NCBI RefSeq assembly: GCF_000971255.1
Contig: NZ_BBMC01000005.1
Span: 186,001-250,000, forward strand
Direction of reading: 5' to 3'
From: Demequina rhizosphaerae
GTDB lineage: Bacteria > Actinomycetota > Actinomycetes > Actinomycetales > Demequinaceae
Length of the DNA stretch: 64,000 bases
Below are positions 27,864 through 36,915 of the stretch, in pieces. Each line of letters opens with the position of its first letter. Position 1 is the stretch's first letter. The notes beneath the pieces were generated by a model. The model did not search any database. It was given only the letters and a program-made list of their open reading frames with translations, and was not told the DNA's origin. A program made the translations under genes and the position numbers.

Positions 27864-29183
27864 TCAGGCGGGTCCGACGCGGACCGACACGCGCTCGCGT
27901 CCGGCGATGTCCGCGGCCAGCGAGCGCACCTGGTCGGCGGTCACCGCGTGGACGTCGTCGAGCATCTCCGCGATGGACCACAGGTCCCCGAAGACGAGCT
28001 CGGCCTTGCCCAGCCGGGACATGCGCGAGTACGAGTCCTCGAGGCGCAGCACCATCGAGCCGGCGATCTGGCCCTTGGCGCGCTCGAGCTCGCCCGCCGT
28101 CACGCCCTCGGCCATGCGCTCGAGCTCGATGCCCATGAGCCGCTCGACCTCGTCGACCTTCGCGGGCGTGCACGCGCCGTAGACGCCGAACACGCCGGTC
28201 TCGGTGCTGGGCGCGCCGAACGAGTACACGGCGTACGTGAGGCCGCGCTTCTCGCGGATCTCCTGGAACAGGCGCGACGACATGCCGCCGCCGAGGATCG
28301 CGTTGTACACGGCCAGCACGCTGCGGCGCTCGTCGGTGGCGCTGAAGCCGCGCGTGCCGAGCAGGACATGCGCCTGCTCGAGCTCGTGGCGGCGGATCCG
28401 CACCTCCGGGGTGAGGGACGCCTCGACGGGCGCGTGGCGGTCGCGGCGCCCGGCGGGCACGACGCCGTCGGCGAGATCCCAGCCGCCCTGGACCAGCGCA
28501 TCGGCCACCATGGCGCACACGGCGTCGTGGTCCACTCCCCCGGCCGCCGTGACGATGAGCCCCTCCGGCGTGTAGTGCTGCCGGTAGTGCTCCCACACCG
28601 CGTCGCGGGTCACCGCCTCGATGATCTCGGGGGTGCCGCCGATGGGACGGCCCAGCACATGGCCGCCGAGCACGGCCTCGGTGAAGCGCTCGTGGATGAC
28701 GTCGCCCGGGTCGTCCTCGTTCATCGCGAGCTCCTCGAGGATGACCCCGCGCTCCATGTCGAAGTCGGACTGGTCGAGCCGCGCGCTCGTGACCATGTCG
28801 AGGATGACGTCGATGGCCATCGGCAGGTCGGTGTCGATCACCCGCGCGTAGTAGCAGGTGTACTCCTTGCCGGTGAGCGCGTTGGACTCGCCGCCGACCC
28901 GGTCGAACTCCTCGGCGATGTCGAGCGCGCTGCGGCGGGCCGTGCCCTTGAACAGCAGGTGCTCGAGGAAGTGGGTCGAGCCGGCGTGCTCGGGGGCCTC
29001 GTCGCGCGAGCCCACGCCGATCCACGCGCCGAGCGTCGCCGAGCGCATGCCCGGGATCTGCTCGGTGAGCACGCGCACCCCGCCCGGGAGCACCGACCGG
29101 CGGATCACCGCGCCGTGGTCCTGCTCGATGGTGAGGTCGGAGCCGATGGCTCCCGCGTGCACGAGGGGAAGCATGTGGGGCAT
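27864..29183 (-). CDS. M16-family zinc metallopeptidase (PepR / processing-peptidase-like)
   Basis: A 439-residue peptidase with the inverted zinc motif HFLEH at residues 71-75 and the distal glutamate in VILEELAMNEDDPGD (about 150). It has two homologous M16 halves, the second lacking the motif, as usual. It lies directly downstream of pnp, as in Streptomyces and many other actinobacteria. ATG at 29183; an in-frame ATG three codons later is possible. The physiological substrate is unknown. There are 231 bp between this gene and pnp, containing the pnp terminator and two degenerate copies of the interspersed motif. Confidence 0.92.
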   Translation of the reverse strand: MPHMLPLVHAGAIGSDLTIEQDHGAVIRRSVLPGGVRVLTEQIPGMRSATLGAWIGVGSRDEAPEHAGSTHFLEHLLFKGTARRSALDIAEEFDRVGGESNALTGKEYTCYYARVIDTDLPMAIDVILDMVTSARLDQSDFDMERGVILEELAMNEDDPGDVIHERFTEAVLGGHVLGRPIGGTPEIIEAVTRDAVWEHYRQHYTPEGLIVTAAGGVDHDAVCAMVADALVQGGWDLADGVVPAGRRDRHAPVEASLTPEVRIRRHELEQAHVLLGTRGFSATDERRSVLAVYNAILGGGMSSRLFQEIREKRGLTYAVYSFGAPSTETGVFGVYGACTPAKVDEVERLMGIELERMAEGVTAGELERAKGQIAGSMVLRLEDSYSRMSRLGKAELVFGDLWSIAEMLDDVHAVTADQVRSLAADIAGRERVSVRVGPA

Positions 29184-29358
29184 GAGGGCGAGCCTAGTCG
29201 CGGCGGGTTGGCCTCACCCACCGGCCCGTCCGGCACGCCTGGCGGACCGATCCCGGATGGATCCTGCATGCGTGCCGGTTCCGACCTCCATGACGGACGA
29301 TGCCGGGGGACGTCCGCCATCCAGGCTGGCCCGGCCGCCGCATCGTGCCCCGGGAACG

Positions 29359-29396
29359 CCGCAGGGGCGGCCCGGCGAACCGGACCGCCCCTGCGG
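29359..29396 (-). terminator. Hairpin terminator after pnp
   Basis: A perfect 12-bp G+C-rich inverted repeat (29359-29370 with 29385-29396), 14-nt loop, 18 bp past the pnp stop. Confidence 0.75.
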
Positions 29397-29414
29397 ACGT
29401 GGAACGTGAAGCGC

Positions 29415-31637
29415 TTACGCCTCGACGGTCTCCTCGGCCTCGGCGGAACCCTCCGCACCGGCCTCCTCGACCACGCCGAGCGAGAGCTTGCCGCGCGGGT
29501 CGACCTCGGTGATCTCCACCTGGATCTTCTGACCGACGGACAGGACGTCCTCGACGTTCTCGACGCGCTTGCCGCCCACGAGCTTGCGGATCTGCGAGAT
29601 GTGCAGCAGACCGTCCTTGCCCGGGGTGAGCGAGATGAAGGCGCCGAACGCGACGGTCTTCACCACGGTGCCGACGAAGCGCTCGCCGACCTCGGGGACG
29701 TGCGGGTTCGCGATCGCGTTGATCGCGGCGCGCGCGGCCTCCGCCGACGGGCCGTCGGTGGCGCCGATGTACACGGTGCCGTCGTCCTCGATCGAGATGT
29801 CGGCGCCCGTGTCGTCCTGGATCTGGTTGATCATCTTGCCCTTGGGGCCGATGACCTCGCCGATCTTGTCGACGGGGATGCGCACCGCGATGACGCGCGG
29901 GGCGTGCGGGCTCATCTCGTCGGGCTCGGAGATAGCCTGCGCCATCACGCCGAGGATGTGGACGCGGGCGTCGTACGCCTGCTGCAGCGCGCCGGCCAGG
30001 ACCGAGGCGGGGATGCCGTCGAGCTTGGTGTCGAGCTGGATCGCGGTGACGAACTCGCTGGTACCGGCGACCTTGAAGTCCATGTCGCCGAACGCGTCCT
30101 CGGCACCGAGGATGTCGGTGAGCGCCGCGTAGCGGGTCTCGCCGTCGACCGTGTCGGACACGAGGCCCATCGCGATGCCCGCGACGGGGGCCTTGAGCGG
30201 CACACCCGCGTTGAGCATGGCGAGCGTCGAGGCGCAGACCGAGCCCATCGAGGTCGAGCCGTTCGAGCCGAGCGCCTCCGACACCTCACGGATCGCGTAG
30301 GGGAAGTCCTCGCGCGACGGGAGCACGGGCACCAGGGCACGCTCGGCGAGCGCGCCGTGGCCGATCTCGCGGCGCTTCGGGCTGCCCACACGACCGGTCT
30401 CACCCGTCGAGAACGGCGGGAAGTTGTAGTGGTGCATGTAGCGCTTGTGCGTCTCGGGCGAGAACGAGTCGATCTGCTGCTCCATCTTGAGCATGTTCAG
30501 CGTCGTGATGCCCATGATCTGGGTCTCGCCACGCTCGAAGATCGCCGAGCCGTGCACGCGCGGGACCACGGCGACCTCGGCCGACAGCGGACGGATGTCC
30601 TTGAGGCCGCGGCCGTCGATGCGGACGCCGTCCTTGAGGATGCGCTGGCGGATGGTCTGCTTGGTGACCGAGCGGACGACCGCCGAGATCTCCTTCTCGC
30701 GGCCCTCGAACTGGCCGGCGAACTGGTCGAGCGCGCCCGCCTTGATCTCGTCGAGGCGGTTCTCGCGGGTCTGCTTGTCGGCGATCTGGAGCGCCTCGGC
30801 GAGGTCGCCCTCGATCGCGGGCGCCACGGCGGCGAACACGTCGTCCTGGTAGTCGAGGAAGCGCGGGAACTCCGCGGTCTCCTTGGCGGCCTTGGCGGCG
30901 ACGTCGGCCTGCGCCTCGCACAGCGCGCGGATGAACGGCTTCGCGGCCTCGAGGCCCTCGGCCACGACGGTCTCGGTGGGCGCCTGCGCACCCTCGGAGA
31001 CGAGCTCGAAGGCGTTCTCGGTCGCCTCGGCCTCGACCATCATGATCGCGACGTCGTCACCGACGACGCGACCGGCGACGACCATGTTGAAGACCGCGTT
31101 CTCCATCTCCGACCAGCGCGGGAAGCACACCCACTGGCCCTCGACGAGCGCGATGCGCACGCCGCCGATGGGGCCCGAGAAGGGCAGGCCGGCGAGCTGC
31201 GTCGACATCGAGGCCGCGTTGATCGCGACGACGTCGTACTGGTCGTCCGGGTGGATCGCGAGGACGTCGACGACGACCTGGATCTCGTTGCGCAGGCCCG
31301 ACACGAACGACGGGCGCAGCGGACGGTCGATCAGACGGCAGGTGAGGATCGCGTCCGTGGTGGGACGGCCCTCGCGACGGAAGAACGAGCCGGGGATCTT
31401 GCCCGCGGCGTACTGGCGCTCCTCGACGTCGACGGTCAGGGGGAAGAAGTCGAAGCCGTCGCGCGGCGCCTTGGAGGCGGTCGTCGCGGACAGCAGCATG
31501 GTCTCGCCGTCGAGGTAGGCGACGGCGGAGCCGGCGGCCTGCTTGGCGAGACGTCCCGTCTCGAACCGGACGGTGCGGGTGCCGAAGCGACCGTTGTCGA
31601 TCGTGGCCTCGGCGAACTGGATCTCAGGACCCTCCAT
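29415..31637 (-). CDS. pnp: Polyribonucleotide nucleotidyltransferase (PNPase)
   Basis: A 740-residue phosphorolytic 3'-5' exoribonuclease and RNA polymerase with the full layout: two RNase PH domains (about 10-240 and 330-555), a KH domain ([18 protein letters not shown]) and a C-terminal S1 domain ([16 protein letters not shown]), then an acidic tail. ATG at 31637, preceded by AAGGAG. It follows rpsO, the classical arrangement, with a 319-bp spacer containing the rpsO terminator and a structured leader. Confidence 0.97.
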   Translation of the reverse strand: MEGPEIQFAEATIDNGRFGTRTVRFETGRLAKQAAGSAVAYLDGETMLLSATTASKAPRDGFDFFPLTVDVEERQYAAGKIPGSFFRREGRPTTDAILTCRLIDRPLRPSFVSGLRNEIQVVVDVLAIHPDDQYDVVAINAASMSTQLAGLPFSGPIGGVRIALVEGQWVCFPRWSEMENAVFNMVVAGRVVGDDVAIMMVEAEATENAFELVSEGAQAPTETVVAEGLEAAKPFIRALCEAQADVAAKAAKETAEFPRFLDYQDDVFAAVAPAIEGDLAEALQIADKQTRENRLDEIKAGALDQFAGQFEGREKEISAVVRSVTKQTIRQRILKDGVRIDGRGLKDIRPLSAEVAVVPRVHGSAIFERGETQIMGITTLNMLKMEQQIDSFSPETHKRYMHHYNFPPFSTGETGRVGSPKRREIGHGALAERALVPVLPSREDFPYAIREVSEALGSNGSTSMGSVCASTLAMLNAGVPLKAPVAGIAMGLVSDTVDGETRYAALTDILGAEDAFGDMDFKVAGTSEFVTAIQLDTKLDGIPASVLAGALQQAYDARVHILGVMAQAISEPDEMSPHAPRVIAVRIPVDKIGEVIGPKGKMINQIQDDTGADISIEDDGTVYIGATDGPSAEAARAAINAIANPHVPEVGERFVGTVVKTVAFGAFISLTPGKDGLLHISQIRKLVGGKRVENVEDVLSVGQKIQVEITEVDPRGKLSLGVVEEAGAEGSAEAEETVEA

Positions 31638-31839
31638 CAGGAGTTGCTCCTTGCCTATTCGTGGCAGGCAGGCGGATGCGGCTCGCGCCGCGTCACTGAT
31701 CGTCAGTCGAAACGCGCAGAACGATCCCCGTCGAGGAGGGGGTTCTGATCGTCACCACCGAGGATCAGCATCCGGCTGGCCTGCCAGGTTGAGTTGGTCG
31801 GCTCGGACATCCGAGCCGCGTCAATCCTAACAGCACGGA

Positions 31840-31889
31840 GGGACGATGCGGCGGGCGGGGCGCGCGCGGAAAGGCCCGCGCATCGTGCC
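31840..31889 (-). repeat. Imperfect inverted pair of the GGGACGATGCG motif
   Basis: An exact motif at 31840-31850 faces a copy with one changed base (CGCATCGTGCC, from 31879). Inner GC-rich bases could extend the stem. Confidence 0.6.
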
Positions 31890-31902
31890 CGGATACGCGA
31901 AA

Positions 31903-31939
31903 GCCCGGCCGCTTCGACCCCTGAGGGGAGCGGCCGGGC
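31903..31939 (-). terminator. Hairpin terminator after rpsO
   Basis: A perfect 11-bp inverted repeat (31903-31913 with 31929-31939), with further pairing of CCCCT and AGGGG inside the loop, 17 bp past the rpsO stop. Confidence 0.75.
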
Positions 31940-31956
31940 GAACGCGTGGGCTGCGC

Positions 31957-32226
31957 TTAGCGGCGCAGGCCGAGACGCTCGATGAGCGCGCGGTAACGGT
32001 TGATGTCCGTCTTCGCGAGGTAGTTCAGGAGGTTGCGGCGACGGCCGACCATGAGGAGCAGGCCACGACGCGAGTGGTGGTCGTGCTTGTGCTCCTTGAG
32101 GTGCTCCGTCAGGTCCTTGATGCGCTGGGTGAGGACCGCGACCTGGACCTCCGGAGAGCCGGTGTCGCCCTCGTGGGTCGCGTACTCGGTCATGATGGAC
32201 TGCTTCACTGCTGCGTCGAGCGCCAC
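31957..32226 (-). CDS. rpsO: 30S ribosomal protein S15
   Basis: An 89-residue S15, the normal length, with the conserved [14 protein letters not shown] and [20 protein letters not shown] segments that bind 16S rRNA and S6/S18. I used the GTG at 32226 as start (mature family members begin MAL or VAL); the frame runs 11 codons further upstream without support. It is preceded by GAGAGAG. Confidence 0.96.
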   Translation of the reverse strand: MALDAAVKQSIMTEYATHEGDTGSPEVQVAVLTQRIKDLTEHLKEHKHDHHSRRGLLLMVGRRRNLLNYLAKTDINRYRALIERLGLRR

Positions 32227-32327
32227 TGTGTACTCTCTCTCGTTCGTTGCGCGGCGCACCCGGGCATGTTCTCCGGGGCACTGGGATCCGCGGCCGTTCT
32301 ACGGCGACTGTCCATGGTACAGGACGC

Positions 32328-32338
32328 GGGACGATGCG
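32328..32338 (+). repeat. Intergenic copy of the GGGACGATGCG motif
   Basis: Exact copy between the gluD stop and rpsO. Confidence 0.7.
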
Positions 32339-32349
32339 CGCGACCGGGG

Positions 32350-33417
32350 CTACCTCGCCCCGGGCTCGCCCCCGGTGTTGTGCCGGATCGACTGGGAGGT
32401 GGGATCACCGTAGTACGCCTGACGGCGTCTCTCCTCCTCGGTCTCCCCCGGCCGACGCTGCGGGACGGGCTGGGACTCGGGGCGTCGCCCCGCCGCGAAG
32501 ACCGGGTCGCCCGCGTGGGCGCCCTCCTCGCGCGCCGGACCGCCGACCCCCGACTGAGGGATGGGCCCGGTCGGGCCGATCTCCGGCGGGGTGAGCCCGC
32601 GGCCGCCGCCGCCCTCGCGCAGGCGGCGCTCGATGAACGTCGCGAGGCGGGACACGCCCATGTTGATGAGGATGTAGATCGAGGCGCCCACGAGGAACAG
32701 CGGGATGACGTACTGGTCGCCGAAGTAGTCGCGGTTGTTCTTGATGGTCCGCAGCAGCTCGGGGTACGCGACGATGTAGCCGAGCGAGGTGTCCTTGAGC
32801 AGCACCACGATCTGGCTCACGAGCGCGGGCAGCATGATCCTCACCGCCTGCGGCAGCTCGATGAGCAGCGTGGTGCGCATGGTCGACAGGCCGATGCTGA
32901 GCCCCGCCTCGCGCTGGCCCTTGGGCAGCGCCGCGAGGCCCGCGCGCAGGATCTCCGCGACCACCGCCGCGTTGTAGACGACCAGTCCGAAGACCACCGA
33001 CCACAGCGGCGACCACCCGAACACGAGCTTCGCGAGGAACATCAGCATGAGCACGGGCAGGCCGCGCGCGAGCTCGGTGGTGACGGCCGCGGGCCCGGAC
33101 AGCCAGCGGGTGCGCGCGCCGCGCCGGATGATCGCGATGCCGCCGCCGATGAGGAGCGCGATGGGCGCCGCGATCGCGGCCGCCTTGAGCGTGTTGCCCA
33201 GTCCCCTCGCCAGCGACATCCACACGTCGGCCGCGGTCTGGTTCTTGGGCGGGTCCCACAGGATGGCCCAGCGGTCGTCGAAGATCCCGCGCTGGTACCA
33301 GGCGTACGCGATCCAGGCCGCGATCGCGACGAACGCCAGGGAGAACGTCCAGTTGAGGATCCGGTCGAGCCGCTTCGCGCGGGGGCCGGGGGCGTCGTAG
33401 AGGACCGATCCGCTCAT
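32350..33417 (-). CDS. gluD: Glutamate ABC transporter permease GluD-type
   Basis: A 355-residue inner-membrane permease of the polar amino acid family with about six helices and the EAA-like loop KGQREAGLSIGLSTMRT. After the last helix it carries a proline- and arginine-rich cytoplasmic tail of about 80 residues, which is beyond the usual permease core. ATG at 33417 overlaps the gluC stop (ATGA). It is the last gene of gluABCD, the same order as in Corynebacterium. Confidence 0.88.
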   Translation of the reverse strand: MSGSVLYDAPGPRAKRLDRILNWTFSLAFVAIAAWIAYAWYQRGIFDDRWAILWDPPKNQTAADVWMSLARGLGNTLKAAAIAAPIALLIGGGIAIIRRGARTRWLSGPAAVTTELARGLPVLMLMFLAKLVFGWSPLWSVVFGLVVYNAAVVAEILRAGLAALPKGQREAGLSIGLSTMRTTLLIELPQAVRIMLPALVSQIVVLLKDTSLGYIVAYPELLRTIKNNRDYFGDQYVIPLFLVGASIYILINMGVSRLATFIERRLREGGGGRGLTPPEIGPTGPIPQSGVGGPAREEGAHAGDPVFAAGRRPESQPVPQRRPGETEEERRRQAYYGDPTSQSIRHNTGGEPGAR

Positions 33418-34067
33418 CGTGCGAACGCCACCTTCCGCTCGACCTGCCCGGCGAGGACGCCGAGCGGGATGGTGATGACGAGGTACATGAGCGCGAGCCC
33501 GAAGAAGATGAAGAAGCCGTCGGACGGGTGCGCGTTGGTGAGGCGCTGCTGGATCGCGACGATCTCGGTGTACGCGAAGCCGGCCGCGACCGAGGTGTTC
33601 TTGGTGAGCGCGATGAGCACCGAGATGAGCGGCGGGATCGAGGTGCGCCACGCCTGCGGCAGCACCACCTGCGACAGCGTCTGGCCGAACGTGAGCCCGA
33701 TGCTGCGCGCGGCCTCCGCCTGGCCGATGCCCACCGAGTTGACGCCCGAGCGCAGCGCCTCGCACACGAACGAGCTCGTGTACAGCGTGAGCGCGACGAC
33801 GGCGGGCCAGAAGCCGAGCTCCGGGAACAGCAGCCCGAAGCTGGGGGCGACGAAGACCCAGAAGAAGAACATGAGCGTGAGCGGGGTGTTCCTCACGAGC
33901 TCGACGTACGCCGTGCCGAAGCTGCGCAGCGGTCCCACGGGCGACACGCGCATCGTCGCCAGGGCCGTGCCCCACACGAGCGCGAGCACCCCCGACACCG
34001 CGGTGAGCGTCAGCGTCGCGAGGAACGCGCCCCAGATGAGGCCGAACTCCTCGATGAACGTCGTCAT
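33414..34067 (-). CDS. gluC: Glutamate ABC transporter permease GluC-type
   Basis: A 217-residue permease with about five hydrophobic helices and the permease-ATPase contact loop IGQAEAARSIGLTFGQT. It pairs with GluD to form the membrane channel. ATG at 34067. A strong hairpin separates it from gluB, and it overlaps gluD by 4 bp. Confidence 0.9.
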   Translation of the reverse strand: MTTFIEEFGLIWGAFLATLTLTAVSGVLALVWGTALATMRVSPVGPLRSFGTAYVELVRNTPLTLMFFFWVFVAPSFGLLFPELGFWPAVVALTLYTSSFVCEALRSGVNSVGIGQAEAARSIGLTFGQTLSQVVLPQAWRTSIPPLISVLIALTKNTSVAAGFAYTEIVAIQQRLTNAHPSDGFFIFFGLALMYLVITIPLGVLAGQVERKVAFAR

Positions 34068-34083
34068 GCGATCCTCCGGACGG

Positions 34084-34117
34084 GCCGTGCGGCCCCTCGG
34101 TCGAGGGGCCGCACGGC
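34084..34117 (-). promoter_or_regulatory. Intercistronic hairpin between gluB and gluC
   Basis: A perfect 15-bp G+C-rich inverted repeat (34084-34098 with 34103-34117) with a 4-nt loop lies 7 bp after the gluB stop and 16 bp before gluC. Such structures after binding-protein genes act as partial terminators or stabilise the upstream message, giving more binding protein than permease; that role is inferred. Confidence 0.7.
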
Positions 34118-34124
34118 GATGTCG

Positions 34125-35024
34125 CTAGTTCTCGTAGCGGTCGACGGTCGGGACGTCCGGCTCCGGGAGCACGGTGCCCGCGGTCGCGTTCCACGCCTCC
34201 AGCCAGCGGCCGTCCTCGAAGATCTCCTCGAGCACGTCGTTGATCCAGTCGCGGAACTCGTCGTCGTCGTGCGCGAGGCCGATGCCGTAGGGCTCCTCGG
34301 TGAAGGGCTCGCCCACCACCTTGAAGTCCTCCGGGTACTCCGCCACGTAGCCGGCGAGGATGACGTTGTCGGTGGTGACCACGTCGACCTGGCCGTTGCG
34401 CAGCGGCTCGAGGCAGTCGGTGTACGCCGCGAAGAGCGACAGGTTCGCGTCGGGGTAGTTGTCCGCGATGTTCGCCGCGGGCGTCGACCCCTCGACGGAG
34501 CAGACGTTCTTGCCCGCGAGGTCGTCCGGGCTCATGATGTCCTCGTTGTCGACGGAGACCATGAGCGCCTGACCGGCGTTGTAGTACGGCCCGGCGAAGC
34601 TCACGAGCTCCTTGCGCTCGTCGTTGATCGTGTAGGTCGCCACGACGATGTCGACCGTGCCGTCCTCGATGAACGGCTCGCGGTTCGCGGACACGGTCTC
34701 GACCCACTCGATGCCGTCCTCGTCGATGCCGAGCTCGGACGCGATGATCTTGCCGATCTCGACGTCGAAGCCCTCGGGGTCGCCGCTCGGCGCGAGCAGC
34801 CCGAACAGCGGCTGGTCGAACTTGGTGCCGATGGTGATGGCGCCCGCGTCGGCCAGGGCCGCCATCGTGCTGCCCTCCGCGAACTCGCCCGCCGACATCG
34901 AGTCGTCGGCGCCCATCGAGCCCGACTCGTCGCTCTCGGAACCGTCGTCCGACGAGCAGGCCGCGAGCAGCGCCGCCGCCGCGACTCCCAGGGCGGCCGC
35001 TGCCGCCTTCCTCCGGATCATCAT
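34125..35024 (-). CDS. gluB: Glutamate-binding lipoprotein GluB-type
   Basis: A 299-residue extracytoplasmic solute-binding protein (SBP_bac_3). The signal peptide ends in lipobox LLAAC (C23), followed by an acidic Ser/Asp linker. The mature domain has the family landmarks AITIGTKFDQPLFG, the VEWVETVSANREPFI-like segment and VDVVTTDNVI. It delivers substrate to GluCD. ATG at 35024, with an in-frame ATG one codon later. It is downstream of gluA by 58 bp. Confidence 0.9.
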   Translation of the reverse strand: MMIRRKAAAAALGVAAAALLAACSSDDGSESDESGSMGADDSMSAGEFAEGSTMAALADAGAITIGTKFDQPLFGLLAPSGDPEGFDVEIGKIIASELGIDEDGIEWVETVSANREPFIEDGTVDIVVATYTINDERKELVSFAGPYYNAGQALMVSVDNEDIMSPDDLAGKNVCSVEGSTPAANIADNYPDANLSLFAAYTDCLEPLRNGQVDVVTTDNVILAGYVAEYPEDFKVVGEPFTEEPYGIGLAHDDDEFRDWINDVLEEIFEDGRWLEAWNATAGTVLPEPDVPTVDRYEN

Positions 35025-35082
35025 GGTCCTTCTCCTCTCCCCCGCCCGTGCAGGGCGTTGACTCGTGGAACTGCGGGAACCC

Positions 35083-35832
35083 CTAGTGCGTGAGGATCTT
35101 CGACAGGAAGTCCTTGGCCCGCTCGGACTGCGGGTTCGTGAAGAACTCCTCCGGCTCGGCCTCCTCCTGGATGAGGCCGTCCGCCATGAACACCACGCGG
35201 TTCGCGGCCTTGCGCGCGAAGCCCATCTCGTGGGTGACGACGATCATCGTCATGCCCTCGCGGGCGAGCGACACCATGACGTCGAGCACCTCGTTGATCA
35301 TCTCGGGGTCGAGCGCGCTCGTGGGCTCGTCGAAGAGCATCACCTTGGGCTTCATCGCGAGCGACCGGGCGATGGCGACGCGCTGCTGCTGGCCGCCGGA
35401 GAGCTGCGCCGGGTACTTGTGCGCCTGGTTGGCCACGCCGACGCGCTCGAGCAGCGCCATCGCCTCCTGCTCGGCCTGCTTGCGCGACTCCTTCTTCACC
35501 TTGATGGGTCCGAGGGTGACGTTCTCGAGGATCGTCTTGTGCGCGAAGAGGTTGAAGGCCTGGAAGACCATGCCGACGTCGGCACGCAGGTGCGCGAGGG
35601 ACTTGCCCTCCTGCGGCAGCGGCTGCCCGTCGATGGCGATGGATCCCGTGTCGATGGTCTCGAGGCGGTTGATCGCGCGGCACAGGGTCGACTTGCCGGA
35701 CCCGGACGGGCCGATGACGACGATCACCTCGCCGCGCGAGACGGTGAGGTCGATGTCGTTGAGCACGTGCAGCTCGCCGAAGTGCTTGTTGACCTTGTCG
35801 AGCACCACGAGAGCGTCGGAAGCGTCTGACAT
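35083..35832 (-). CDS. gluA: Glutamate ABC transporter ATPase GluA-type
   Basis: A 249-residue polar amino acid ABC ATPase: Walker [10 protein letters not shown], signature [15 protein letters not shown], Walker [15 protein letters not shown]. It energises uptake through GluCD. The ATG at 35832 makes it the first gene of the operon. The 93 bp upstream, before ribF, contain A/T-richer patches that may hold the promoter, but I could not fix -35 and -10 boxes. Confidence 0.93.
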   Translation of the reverse strand: MSDASDALVVLDKVNKHFGELHVLNDIDLTVSRGEVIVVIGPSGSGKSTLCRAINRLETIDTGSIAIDGQPLPQEGKSLAHLRADVGMVFQAFNLFAHKTILENVTLGPIKVKKESRKQAEQEAMALLERVGVANQAHKYPAQLSGGQQQRVAIARSLAMKPKVMLFDEPTSALDPEMINEVLDVMVSLAREGMTMIVVTHEMGFARKAANRVVFMADGLIQEEAEPEEFFTNPQSERAKDFLSKILTH

Positions 35833-35925
35833 CTTTCGACCATAGACCCGCGGACCGGACGCCGCTCGGCGGAGACCGGATCGTGACCGAGACTTAATCG
35901 CCTGGTAACACCGCCCTGCGGGACA

Positions 35926-36909
35926 TCATGCGCGGACGGCGAGCACCTCGCGGCACCAGTCGACGTCCTCGCCGAGCGCGGTCACGAGCGCGTCCAGCGA
36001 GCCGAAATCGAGCATGGGACGGCGCCACTCGACGAGGTCGAGCGCGACCTCCGCGTCGTAGAGGTCGAGGTCGTCGCGGTCGATGACGTACGCCTCGATG
36101 CGCAGGTCCGTGCCTCCGACCGTGTAGTTCATGCCCAGGCTGATCGCGGCGGGCAGCCGCCGCCCCGCGACGGCCTCCGCGTGCGCGTTGCCGCGGGCGT
36201 CGAGCACCGTGAGCCACCCGGCGTACACGCCGTGGCGCGGGATCATGCCCGCGGTGTGGTCGAGGTTCGCGGTCGGGAAGCCGATCTCGCGGCCGCGCTT
36301 GTCCCCGTGGATCACCGTGCCGCGCACGCGGTGCTCGCGGCCGAGCACCTCGTTCGCGCCCGGCAGGTCGCCCGCGTCGAGCAGCTCGCGCACCCAGGTC
36401 GACGACCAGCGCCGGCCCGACTCGGAGACCGCGCACGCGTCGTCGATGATGTCGACCTCGAAGCCGAGCTCCGCACCCAGGTCGTGCATCGTCTGCACGT
36501 CGCCCGCGTTGCCGCGCCCGAAACGCGTGTCGCGGCCTACGACGACGCACGAGGCGCGCATGCCGCGCACGAGGTAGTCGGCCACGAACTCCTCGGGCGT
36601 CTGGCGCGCGAAGTCGAGCGTGTAGCGCACCACCAGGACGCCGTCGAGGCCGATGGCCGCGAGCCGCTCCAGCCGGTCGTCGAGCCCGGTGATGAGCTCG
36701 GGCTGGTGGGCCGGGTCGTGCACCGCCTTGGGGTGCGGGTCGAACGTCATGGCGAGGGCGACATGGCCGCGCGCGCGGGCGTCCGCGACCATGCGGCCGA
36801 GCACGGCCTGGTGGCCGCGGTGGACGCCGTCGAAGTTGCCGAGCGTGACCACGGCGGGGCCGAGGTCGGGGATCTCGGCCAGCGAGCGCCACACGTGCAT
36901 GCCGGTCAT
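35926..36909 (-). CDS. ribF: Bifunctional riboflavin kinase / FAD synthetase
   Basis: A 327-residue enzyme making FMN and FAD. The N-terminal nucleotidyltransferase has GNFDGVHRGHQ at about residues 22-32 and TFDPHPKAVH; the C-terminal flavokinase domain has the KRGREIGFPTANL motif near 205. It follows truB by 6 bp in the usual truB-ribF arrangement. Start is ATG at 36909, with an in-frame ATG at 36900 as alternative. Confidence 0.95.
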   Translation of the reverse strand: MTGMHVWRSLAEIPDLGPAVVTLGNFDGVHRGHQAVLGRMVADARARGHVALAMTFDPHPKAVHDPAHQPELITGLDDRLERLAAIGLDGVLVVRYTLDFARQTPEEFVADYLVRGMRASCVVVGRDTRFGRGNAGDVQTMHDLGAELGFEVDIIDDACAVSESGRRWSSTWVRELLDAGDLPGANEVLGREHRVRGTVIHGDKRGREIGFPTANLDHTAGMIPRHGVYAGWLTVLDARGNAHAEAVAGRRLPAAISLGMNYTVGGTDLRIEAYVIDRDDLDLYDAEVALDLVEWRRPMLDFGSLDALVTALGEDVDWCREVLAVRA

Positions 36910-36915
36910 TGTGCC

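Larger units (their letters stand above)
31638..31956. other. rpsO-pnp intergenic region with structured pnp leader
   Basis: This is the only gene-free stretch over 300 bp. From the rpsO side it holds the rpsO terminator (31903-31939), an imperfect inverted pair of the interspersed motif (31840-31850 and 31879-31886), an 8-bp perfect hairpin (31799-31818, loop ACAT) and a 5-bp palindrome (31695-31707) before the pnp ribosome-binding site. The two small hairpins lie where a pnp leader would be. In E. coli a leader hairpin is the RNase III site for PNPase autoregulation; whether that applies here is unknown. Confidence 0.55.

Noticed and set aside
27948-31748. A 1266-codon open frame on the plus strand opposite the M16 peptidase gene and pnp
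   Set aside because: It is antisense to two clearly conserved genes, is dominated by Arg/Ala/Asp/Leu runs typical of G+C-rich shadow frames, and has no recognisable domain.
35833-35925. A promoter for gluABCD
   Set aside because: The region is A/T-richer than its surroundings, but no -35/-10 pair with acceptable spacing could be fixed.
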